This document shows, piece by piece, positions 34,927 through 41,943 of a stretch of 64,000 bases of DNA. The DNA lies in the NCBI GenBank assembly GCA_020850735.1, contig JADZEE010000044.1, positions 1 to 64,000 on the forward strand, written 5' to 3'. The translations under genes were made by a program, and so were the position numbers. This stretch comes from Gammaproteobacteria bacterium. GTDB taxonomy: Bacteria; Pseudomonadota; Gammaproteobacteria; JADZEE01. The notes under the pieces were generated by a model. The model ran no database searches, was not told the DNA's origin, and saw only the letters and a program-made list of their open reading frames with translations. The first letter of the stretch is position 1; every line of letters begins with the position of its first letter.

Positions 34927-37374
34927 TCAGAAGCGCACTCCCAGCTCCAGGCCCCACTCCGCGCCCGGCGCGGGCACGCCCTGCCACACACCCAGGCTGG
35001 TGCGCACGTCGCTGAGAGTCAGGTAATACTCCTCATCGAGCACGTTGCGCCCGACGGCCGCCACCGTGATGTGCTCGTTACCCGGCGGCGTCCAGGTGCC
35101 GCGCAGGTTGAGCACGTCGTAGCCGTCCTGGATGTCGCCGGGATTGTTGGCGGCCTGAAACGAATGCTCGCTGCGATAGCTCCAGTCCCCCCGCATACTG
35201 AATGATCCGTACTCCCCGAGCGGCAGCAGGTACTGCGCGCCGAGGTTGACGGTCCATTCGGGCGCGTTCGGCAGGCTGTCGCTCGCATCGACGCCCTGCG
35301 CCGCGGCGCCGGGATTGAGCTCGGAGTACTCGTTGTCCAGCCAGCCGACGCCGAGCATGAGGTCGAGGTTGTCGATCGGGCGCGCGAACGCCTCCAGCTC
35401 CACGCCGCTGATGTCGACGCTGCCCGCATTGCGGGTGGTGAACTGCGGCGTGCCGCCGATGACTTCGGCGATCAGCAGCTGGATGTCCTGGTAGTCGGAG
35501 AAAAAGCCGGCGATGTTCATACGCAGCCGCCGGCCGAACCATTCGGACTTCACGCCGAACTCGAAGGTCTCGATCGTCTCCGGACCAAAGGAATCCAGGG
35601 GATTCCCGGGTGTCGCCCGCCCCTGCACACCACCGCTCTTGAAGCCGTTCGACCACGAAAAATAGAACATGACGTCGTCGGTCCACTGGAAGTTCAGGCC
35701 GACCTTGGGTGAGAAATCGTTCCACGAGTCGCTGAACGAATGCGGACTGCCGAGGATCTGCGACTGCGAGCCCGGCCGCGGCGAGACGATGTGGATGAGC
35801 GGACCATTGCCGCCGCACGGGAAGGTGAACGCCGGGTGCGAGCAGCCGGCGGCCGGCATCAGCGGGCCGGGACCGTCCGGGTCGAACATCGTCACCGTAA
35901 ACACGCCGTCGGTGTTGTCGTTGGCGTTGTCGAAGGCCTGGTCCTTGCTCTCGTCCGTGTAGCGGAAGCCGAAGATGCCCGTCAGGCGATCGGTGATCTC
36001 GTACTCGAACTGGCCGAAGATCGCCCAGGATTCCACATCCAGGAACAGGTTACTGTCGAATCGCAGGCAGCGGTCGTCGTTGCGCACGGCCGCCCCGGCC
36101 GCGGGGATGACGCCGCCCAGCGGTGCGCCGGTCGGGAACGCGCTGCCCGTGCCAACGCAGATCTGCGTCTGGTTGTCGACGCTCTCGTCGAAGTAGTAAC
36201 CACCGAGCAGCCACTGCAGGCGATCGTCAAACAGCTTGCCCGAGAGCTGGATCTCCTGGCTGAATTGGTCCTGGTCGACACCGAAGAAGGCGTCATAGAA
36301 CTCGTAGCTCGTGCCGTCCAGATCGCTGTGTACGTCCTGCTCAGCCTCGCGATAGGCGGTGATGGACTTGACGTTGACCGGCCCGGCGTCCCAGTTGAGG
36401 GTGAAATTGACTCCCCCGCGGTCGATGTCGTTGTCGGGCGGGATCGAGCTGGCAATGTGATCGTCGAAGGGGCGCGCATCGATCTCGGTTGCGATGTCGG
36501 CCGGGAACGGCACTAGCAGCGGCGACGAGAGCAACGGCACGATGGGCGGCGTGCCGCCGGGACCGATCGGAAAAAAAATCGGCGCGACGGCGAGCAGCGT
36601 GGTGGGCAGCGGAGAGCCTCGGCCGCGCGCGTAGTCCCCTGCCAGCTTCAGCTCCACGCGGTCGGTCGCGTCCCAGACCAGCTTGATGCGCCCGCCCATG
36701 TCCTCCCGATCGCCATAGGTGGCGCCGGTACGAATGTCGTCGGCCCAGCCGTCCTGGTTGCGCGAATAACCGGAAACGAGCACGCCCAACCCGGGCGCGA
36801 TCGGCCCGTCGGCGGACAGATGCGCATCGATGCGATCGCGCGAGCCGGTCACGACCTTGCCGCGCCAGGAGAACACCTCACCCGGATCGCGGGTGGTCGC
36901 GCTGACGGCGCCGCCGATGGTGTTGCGACCAAAGAAGGTGCCCTGCGGTCCACGCAGGATCTCGATCCGGTCGATGTCGAGCACATCAAAGGACGCGCCC
37001 TGGATCCGGCCGAGATAAACCTCGTCGATGTAGACGCCGACACCGGGATCGACATTGGTGCTGTTGTCGACCTGACCCACGCCGCGAAAGAAGAAGAATC
37101 CGTCGTCTCCCGAGCTGGGCCCCGAGCTGCGCATGACGTTCGGCGCGAAGTTGAGCGCCTCGCCGACATTCTGGATCGACAAGCTCTCGATAGCTTCGGC
37201 GCTGAAGGCGGAGACCGAGATGGGCACATCCTGCAGACTCTGCTCGCGCTTCTGGGCGGTGACGACGATCTCCTCCAGTCCTTGTGCCAACGCCGCTGGT
37301 GCGTGCACGCACGCGGCGAACACGCAGCCCAATGCCTGGACCAGGGACGGCTTCTTGCGTTTCAGGTACCCCAT
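34927..37374 (-). CDS. TonB-dependent outer-membrane receptor 2
   Basis: An 815-residue receptor with a signal peptide (cleavage near ALAQ, residue 31), a TonB-box-like EEIVVTAQK (34-42), a plug with IDRIEILRGPQGTFFGRNTIGG, and a barrel ending in phenylalanine (GLELGVRF). A proline-rich loop around residues 265-300 (FFPIGPGGTPPIVPLL) is at the same place as in receptor 1. Its transcript appears to begin with the hairpin/terminator leader at 37416-37505, so its expression is probably decided by antitermination. Downstream are the cytochrome b561, membrane protein, reductase, aldolase-like and GMC genes on the same strand. Confidence 0.9.
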   Translation of the reverse strand: MGYLKRKKPSLVQALGCVFAACVHAPAALAQGLEEIVVTAQKREQSLQDVPISVSAFSAEAIESLSIQNVGEALNFAPNVMRSSGPSSGDDGFFFFRGVGQVDNSTNVDPGVGVYIDEVYLGRIQGASFDVLDIDRIEILRGPQGTFFGRNTIGGAVSATTRDPGEVFSWRGKVVTGSRDRIDAHLSADGPIAPGLGVLVSGYSRNQDGWADDIRTGATYGDREDMGGRIKLVWDATDRVELKLAGDYARGRGSPLPTTLLAVAPIFFPIGPGGTPPIVPLLSSPLLVPFPADIATEIDARPFDDHIASSIPPDNDIDRGGVNFTLNWDAGPVNVKSITAYREAEQDVHSDLDGTSYEFYDAFFGVDQDQFSQEIQLSGKLFDDRLQWLLGGYYFDESVDNQTQICVGTGSAFPTGAPLGGVIPAAGAAVRNDDRCLRFDSNLFLDVESWAIFGQFEYEITDRLTGIFGFRYTDESKDQAFDNANDNTDGVFTVTMFDPDGPGPLMPAAGCSHPAFTFPCGGNGPLIHIVSPRPGSQSQILGSPHSFSDSWNDFSPKVGLNFQWTDDVMFYFSWSNGFKSGGVQGRATPGNPLDSFGPETIETFEFGVKSEWFGRRLRMNIAGFFSDYQDIQLLIAEVIGGTPQFTTRNAGSVDISGVELEAFARPIDNLDLMLGVGWLDNEYSELNPGAAAQGVDASDSLPNAPEWTVNLGAQYLLPLGEYGSFSMRGDWSYRSEHSFQAANNPGDIQDGYDVLNLRGTWTPPGNEHITVAAVGRNVLDEEYYLTLSDVRTSLGVWQGVPAPGAEWGLELGVRF

Positions 37375-37415
37375 GTCCGTCGATCTCCGTGTGTCATCCC
37401 CGAGGATGCGTAGTG

Positions 37416-37455
37416 AAAAAAAAAGCCTCCTTCGCCCACGAGGAGCGAAGGAGGC
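37416..37455 (-). terminator. Leader terminator A, upstream of TonB receptor 2
   Basis: On the minus strand an 11-bp perfect stem (GCCTCCTTCGC / GCGAAGGAGGC, 37445-37455 and 37425-37435) is followed by nine T residues (37416-37424). It lies 42 bases upstream of the receptor start, reading toward the gene, so it should block transcription of the gene unless its formation is prevented. Confidence 0.9.
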
Positions 37456-37505
37456 TTCATTACCTCCGATAGGGCGATGATGTGGCGGCAGGTATGTGAA
37501 GTCAA
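37450..37505 (-). promoter_or_regulatory. Leader element A: promoter plus ANTAR-like hexaloop hairpin
   Basis: On the minus strand, TTGACT (37500-37505), 17 bases, and CATCAT (37477-37482) form a sigma-70-type promoter. Nine bases on is GGAGGUAAUGAAGCCUCC (37450-37467): a 6-bp stem closed by U-G with the six-base loop AAUGAA (A at 1, G at 4). The 3' arm of this hairpin is the 5' arm of terminator A, so the two structures exclude each other. Confidence 0.75.
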
Positions 37506-37705
37506 TACGCGCGACGTGTCCGGCCGCATCGACCCATAACTGTCATGACATGACCCATTACCTCCGGGACACGGGCGCGGGCTGCCTGCCACAACTGAAC
37601 TCGCGTGACGCTGCCCGCGTTCCACGCCTCGTCCACTTTCCCGTAGACGCGATCGATCGCCTTCGTCGTGATTGCCGTGGTGCCCGGATCAAGTGCGCGC
37701 GACAT
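37502..37705 (-). CDS. Possible small hypothetical protein
   Basis: A 67-residue open frame starting at ATG 37705 and ending exactly at the promoter of leader element A (its TGA is part of TTGACT). The predicted protein is basic and largely helical (AIDRVYGKVDEAWNAG, VQLWQAARARVPEVMG) with no cysteine motif except one CGR near the end and no signal peptide. There is no strong ribosome site. It fills the gap between the dihaem cytochrome gene and the leader; it may be real or chance. Confidence 0.3.
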   Translation of the reverse strand: MSRALDPGTTAITTKAIDRVYGKVDEAWNAGSVTRVQLWQAARARVPEVMGHVMTVMGRCGRTRRAY

Positions 37706-37732
37706 CCGGTCTGCGGACGGTGCAGCCCCGCC

Positions 37733-38623
37733 TCAGTCCGGTCCTGCGCCGGTGGGCAGCGAACGCAGGTACCGGAACAGGATCTCGATATCCGCGGTGC
37801 TCATGTTCTCGTAGCCGTTGCGCCAGGGCATGAACATGGGGTTGATGATGTCGCCTTCGGGCTTGCGGCCTTCGCGCATCACCGCGGCGAACTGTTCCGG
37901 CGTCCAAGTGGCGATGCGGCTGCTGCCGGTGATGTCCGGTCCGGGCGGTGCGCCGGGCTCGGGCCCCTGGCCGCCGCGCAAGCCGGGGCCGTGACAGAAA
38001 TCGCAGCCGCCCACGATGGCGAGGTAGGCGCCGCGTTCAGCTGGTGGCGTCGGCCGCGGCCCGCCGTGGTCCATGATCCCGGCGCGTACCAGATCGCCCA
38101 GCAGACCCGAGTTGATGATCGCGCGCGTGACGATGTTGAGATCCACCACCGCGCCCTCGTTGTCGACCGGCGCCAGGCTCTCCAGGTAGGCGATCATGTC
38201 GCCCAGGTCCGCATCGATGATGTGGTAGTAGTGATCGACGGGCATGAAGGCGAAAGCCCGACCGTCGACCGCCAGCCCGTGCCGAATGGCCCGGGCCCAA
38301 TCGACCGGACGGTAATACTGCCCGACCCCGTTGCGCCCGGGGGTCAGGTTCGGCGTGCGCACGTGGCCGAAGATCGGTGAATCGGACATGACCTGGCCGG
38401 CCAGATCCAAGCCGTGACAGACGCCGCATACGGCGATCGCGTGCACGAAATAACGGCCCCGTTCGATCGCCGCCGGATCGCCGCTCGACACGGGCACCGC
38501 CTCGACCGCCACCTCGAAATACTGTTCGCGGGGCGATCGGGATCCGAGGATCCCGATCGCCGTGATCAACACCAGGAGCAACACCAGCACGGCGGCTCCG
38601 ACCAAGCGCAACACCTTCGTCAT
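37733..38623 (-). CDS. Dihaem c-type cytochrome, membrane-anchored
   Basis: A 296-residue protein with one N-terminal hydrophobic segment (residues 6-25, probably an uncleaved anchor) and two haem c motifs, CGVCH and CDFCH, in the periplasmic part. Distal methionines are likely among MPVDHYYH, MPWRNGY and neighbouring residues. The layout resembles cytochrome subunits of periplasmic alcohol dehydrogenases, which accept electrons from flavo- or quinoproteins; the GMC enzymes nearby are possible donors. ATG 38623 is preferred over an upstream TTG. Its transcript begins with leader element B (38711-38801). Confidence 0.88.
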   Translation of the reverse strand: MTKVLRLVGAAVLVLLLVLITAIGILGSRSPREQYFEVAVEAVPVSSGDPAAIERGRYFVHAIAVCGVCHGLDLAGQVMSDSPIFGHVRTPNLTPGRNGVGQYYRPVDWARAIRHGLAVDGRAFAFMPVDHYYHIIDADLGDMIAYLESLAPVDNEGAVVDLNIVTRAIINSGLLGDLVRAGIMDHGGPRPTPPAERGAYLAIVGGCDFCHGPGLRGGQGPEPGAPPGPDITGSSRIATWTPEQFAAVMREGRKPEGDIINPMFMPWRNGYENMSTADIEILFRYLRSLPTGAGPD

Positions 38624-38710
38624 CCTGAGCTCTCTCGATCGCAATGTCCGTGTGCGCGCACGGCCTGGTGATTGCGGTCATCGCGGTCCCATCCCGATGC
38701 GCGCTTGCGC

Positions 38711-38747
38711 AAAAAAAAACCTCCTCCACCCGCACGGGCGAAGGAGG
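38711..38747 (-). terminator. Leader terminator B, upstream of the dihaem cytochrome
   Basis: On the minus strand a 12-bp stem with two G-U pairs (38736-38747 with 38720-38731) and a four-base loop is followed by nine T residues (38711-38719). It lies 88 bases upstream of the cytochrome start and reads toward it. Confidence 0.88.
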
Positions 38748-38801
38748 CTTCGTTACCTCCGGTTGGCGCAGATGGTGATCGGACACGCGCAAACCTGTCA
38801 A
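38743..38801 (-). promoter_or_regulatory. Leader element B: promoter plus ANTAR-like hexaloop hairpin
   Basis: Minus strand: TTGACA (38796-38801), 18 bases, CACCAT (38772-38777), then GGAGGUAACGAAGCCUCC (38743-38760), a 6-bp stem with loop AACGAA (A at 1, G at 4). The hairpin shares its 3' arm with terminator B. The -35 box lies 18 bases after the stop of the MFS transporter gene, so the element opens a new transcription unit. Confidence 0.75.
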
Positions 38802-38818
38802 GCGCCGCGCAGGCGCCG

Positions 38819-40000
38819 TCATGCGGGGGCGGTCTTTACCGCGCGCGCTGCAGCGGCGGCGCGCGTGCGCACGCCGGCAAACAACAGCAGGCTCGCGATG
38901 AGGCACGCACCGGCCAGCAGACGTGCGGGCGCGTAGCTCTCGCCGGTGACCAGCAGTCCCGCCAGCGCCGGTCCCACGGACACACCGGCGGCCTGAAACG
39001 CGAGCGCGAGCACGAACAGCCGCCCGCCGCGATCCACGCTGGCGATGATGCCGAGCTGGTACGGCACCGCGAACAGCCAGAAGAACTGGAACAATCCGGC
39101 AGCCAGCATGAACGCGAGCGGTGTCGCACGGTCGGCGAGCACGAGCAGTGCGAGTCCCTTGGCAATCACGGCCAGGGCGAGCGGCGCGATCCGTCCCAGA
39201 CGCACGCTCAGCGCGCTCGCAGCCAGCGCCCCGAGCAGGCCACACACCACCGCCGCACCCAGCGCCTTGCCGACTACGGCCGCCTCGAGACCCGCCGCGG
39301 CGCCCATGCGCTCGATGAAGGCCCAGATCGCCCCGAGCGCGACGTGGTAGACCGCGGTGGCCGTGAGTGCGATCAACACCGGCCGCGCGGGGGTCCCGGC
39401 GCCGCCGGACGCTGCTACCGGCACCCGGCCGGCGCGCGGCAACCCCGACGTCGCGGTTGCGATCGCCAGCGTGAGCCCGGCGAACGCGAGCACCACGCCG
39501 TCGTAACCCCAGCGTGCGACGATCGGCGGCAAGACCTGGAAGCCGATGAGCCCGATGAGGATGGGTGCGGCCATGGCCAAGCCGAAGATCCGATCCGGAT
39601 TGCGCGTATCGCTGAGCATCACCAACGCCAGTCCGGTCGCCGCGCCTTCCCCCAGGCCGGTCACGAAGCGTACTGCCAGCAGCCCGGGAAGGACGTCCAC
39701 GCAGGCCGAGGCCAGGTTGCCGGCGACGACGACCAGCAGTGCGGCACGGGCCGCGCGCCGCCAGTCCACCCGCCGCACCCACAGCGGCGCGAGCAGCGCG
39801 GCACAGAACACCCCGGCGAGGTCCGATGCGGCGAGCAGCCCGAGCTGGCGCGGTTGCAGACCAAAGCTCGCCGCCGCGGCACCGACCACCAGCGGCAGGA
39901 CCTTGAACAGCATGGGTCCCGTGACCGACAGGCACAGCGCGGCCAGGACCGGCAACGTGCCGCCCACATAACCGGCGCCGCTGGCGGCGTTCGTGTTCAA
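38819..40000 (-). CDS. Major facilitator superfamily transporter
   Basis: A 393-residue inner-membrane protein with about twelve hydrophobic segments and a charged central loop (RAGRVPVAASGGAG, near 190). MFS hallmarks such as the basic loop after helix 2 (LWVRRVDWRRAARA) are visible. It probably imports or exports a pathway substrate. The start is uncertain: a TTG at 40000 is the first usable codon after the upstream stop, without a strong ribosome site. It is the last gene of the molybdopterin oxidoreductase series before leader element B. Confidence 0.82.
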   Translation of the reverse strand: MNTNAASGAGYVGGTLPVLAALCLSVTGPMLFKVLPLVVGAAAASFGLQPRQLGLLAASDLAGVFCAALLAPLWVRRVDWRRAARAALLVVVAGNLASACVDVLPGLLAVRFVTGLGEGAATGLALVMLSDTRNPDRIFGLAMAAPILIGLIGFQVLPPIVARWGYDGVVLAFAGLTLAIATATSGLPRAGRVPVAASGGAGTPARPVLIALTATAVYHVALGAIWAFIERMGAAAGLEAAVVGKALGAAVVCGLLGALAASALSVRLGRIAPLALAVIAKGLALLVLADRATPLAFMLAAGLFQFFWLFAVPYQLGIIASVDRGGRLFVLALAFQAAGVSVGPALAGLLVTGESYAPARLLAGACLIASLLLFAGVRTRAAAAARAVKTAPA

Positions 40001-40078
40001 GGCCGGGTTGCGATCGTGGACGCAGCGTGCGGCGCGGGCCGCCAGCCGCGGTTCGTTGCCTGGCGCACGCCGGAACCC

Positions 40079-41365
40079 TCAGCGCCTGGCGTGCACGCGC
40101 TCGGCGCGCGCCGGCCATGGCACCTCGAAATCGGCCGGGGCTCGGACCGGCACCAGTGTGCCGGGATCGAAGCCGGGATCCGCGGCCTGCGCTGGCGTCA
40201 GCGCGATGCCGGCGTTCAGCAGCCGCCGGACCGTGCCGAAGTCTGCGGGCCGGTTCACGCAATTCACGCCGGTGAGCCGTCCACGTTCGAAGTAAAACAG
40301 CGAGAACCGGCCCTCGCCCGGGGCTCCGCGCAGAACCTGCTGGTCACTGTCACCGGTCGCGCCGACCGCCTGCAGGCGCAGGCCGTACTGATCCGACCAC
40401 ACCCACGGGATCTGCCGGTAGGGGAACTCGCGCCCGCACAAGGCCGCGGCCGCGCTCTTGGCCTGCTCGACCGCGTTGTGTACGGTCTCCAGACGCAGCT
40501 GCCGGCCGAGCAGGGCATTCGGGTGCCGGGTGCAGTCGCCCGCCGCGACGATGTCCTCATCACTGGTACGCGCGCACTCGTCGACGACGATGCCGTCATC
40601 GCAGGCGAGCCCCGCCTCGGCGGCCAGCTCCACGTTGGGCAACACGCCGATGCCGGCGAGCACCAGTTCCCCCTCGTGGCGCGTCCCGTCGCCGCAGGCG
40701 ACCGTAATCGGCTCGCTGCCGCCGCCGCTGACCTGGCTGATCTGCACGCCGGTGCGGATGCACACGCCATGCGCAGCATGCTGCGCGCGGAAAAACTCCG
40801 ACACCAGCGGCGCCACCACGCGCGGCAGTACGCGGTCCTGCGCCTCCAGCACCGTGACCTCGCGACCGAGCTGCGCAAGCACTGCGGCTACCTCCAGACC
40901 GATGAACCCCGCGCCGACGATCACCACGCGCCGCGTCTCCCCAAGCCGTGCGCGGATCCGATCGACGTCCGCGATCGTGCGCAGGTAGTGCACCCGCCCC
41001 GCTTCGGCGCCCGACACCGGCAGCGGCCGGATGCGGCAGCCGGTGGTGAGCGCGAGCTTGTCCCAGCGCAGACGCGTGCCGTCGTCCAGTTCGACGTCGT
41101 GCCCCTCGCGATCGATGCGCACGGCGCGCCGCCCCAAGCGGGTGTCCACGCCGTGCGCGGCATAGAACTCGCGTGGCCGGTACAGCAGCCAGTCGAGGTC
41201 GTGCGCACCGGCCAGGTACTGCTTGGAAAGCGGCGGGCGCTGATAGGGCGGGACGGGCTCCTCTCCGACCAGGGTGACGGCGCCGCGGTAGCCTTCGCGG
41301 CGCAGCGAATCGACGAGCTGGCCTGCGGCGTGGCCGGCGCCGACCACCACGATGCGTTGAGTCAT
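40079..41365 (-). CDS. FAD-dependent ferredoxin/rubredoxin reductase-like oxidoreductase
   Basis: A 428-residue flavoprotein of the NAD(P)H:ferredoxin reductase type seen in oxygenase systems. The FAD motif VVVGAGHAAGQLVDSLR begins at residue 6, PPYQRPPLSKQYLAG is the family signature, the NADH motif VVIVGAGFIGLEVAA lies near 148-162, and the second FAD motif is AAGDCTRHPN. It would link NAD(P)H to the ferredoxin subunit encoded just upstream. ATG 41365 is 5 bases beyond the ferredoxin stop, so the genes are cotranscribed. Together they suggest that the molybdenum enzymes exchange electrons with NAD(P) through the ferredoxin. Confidence 0.88.
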   Translation of the reverse strand: MTQRIVVVGAGHAAGQLVDSLRREGYRGAVTLVGEEPVPPYQRPPLSKQYLAGAHDLDWLLYRPREFYAAHGVDTRLGRRAVRIDREGHDVELDDGTRLRWDKLALTTGCRIRPLPVSGAEAGRVHYLRTIADVDRIRARLGETRRVVIVGAGFIGLEVAAVLAQLGREVTVLEAQDRVLPRVVAPLVSEFFRAQHAAHGVCIRTGVQISQVSGGGSEPITVACGDGTRHEGELVLAGIGVLPNVELAAEAGLACDDGIVVDECARTSDEDIVAAGDCTRHPNALLGRQLRLETVHNAVEQAKSAAAALCGREFPYRQIPWVWSDQYGLRLQAVGATGDSDQQVLRGAPGEGRFSLFYFERGRLTGVNCVNRPADFGTVRRLLNAGIALTPAQAADPGFDPGTLVPVRAPADFEVPWPARAERVHARR

Positions 41366-41370
41366 GGCGC

Positions 41371-41943
41371 TCACGGCGAGAGGTAGTGGATCTGTGGCCG
41401 GGCGCCCGAGCCCTCGGCCAGCACCCGGGCCTCGCGGGTAGCGAGCAGCTCGTGCACCTTCGACCGGGGGTCGTCGAGATCCCCGAAATGGATCGCCCGG
41501 GTCGGGCACACGACCTGGCACATGGGCGCCTGCTGCTCGGCGAGCCGGTGTTCGCAGGCGCTGCACTTGTCTGCGGTGCCGGTCTCGGCGTCGAAGGCCA
41601 GCGCGTCGTAGGGGCACTCCTCGCCGCAGCGCTGGCAGCCGATGCACTTGTCCTTGTCGAGCATCACCAGTCCGTCCTCGTCGCGGCGCCACAGGGCGCG
41701 CGTCGGGCAGGCCTGCACGCACGGCGCGTCGGCGCAGTGCTGGCACATGGTCGGCAGCCAGTACATGTCCAGGTTCGGGTAGCTGCCTACCGGTTTCTCG
41801 AGCTGCAGGTTGTGCTGGGAGTCGAACACCTTGAGGCGAAACTGACCGAGGGGAACGTGGTTCTCCATTTTGCAGCCGACCACGCAGGTGTCGCAGCCGA
41901 TGCAGCGCCACAGATCGATGACAAAGACGTATCGCTTGCTCAT
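41371..41943 (-). CDS. Four-cluster ferredoxin-type electron-transfer subunit
   Basis: A 190-residue iron-sulfur protein like the B subunits of DMSO-reductase-family complexes. Four cysteine groups fit four [4Fe-4S] clusters: CIGCDTCVVGC, CQHCADAPCVQACP, CIGCQRCGEECP, and CSACEHRLAEQQAPMCQVVCP. It has no signal peptide and stays cytoplasmic. The ATG overlaps the upstream molybdopterin oxidoreductase stop (ATGA), so it is translationally coupled and is surely the electron-transfer partner of that enzyme. No membrane anchor subunit follows; instead a flavoprotein reductase does. Confidence 0.92.
   Translation of the reverse strand: MSKRYVFVIDLWRCIGCDTCVVGCKMENHVPLGQFRLKVFDSQHNLQLEKPVGSYPNLDMYWLPTMCQHCADAPCVQACPTRALWRRDEDGLVMLDKDKCIGCQRCGEECPYDALAFDAETGTADKCSACEHRLAEQQAPMCQVVCPTRAIHFGDLDDPRSKVHELLATREARVLAEGSGARPQIHYLSP

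Noticed and set aside
37556-37567. GGAGGTAATG on the minus strand, identical to the start of leader hairpin A
   Set aside because: The following bases cannot form the GCCUCC arm or a terminator, and it lies in a possible small open frame. It is probably chance.
39967-39983. CATAACCGGCGCCGCTG near the MFS transporter start, resembling the regulon palindrome
   Set aside because: Only the left half matches, the GTTATG half is absent, and it lies within coding sequence.
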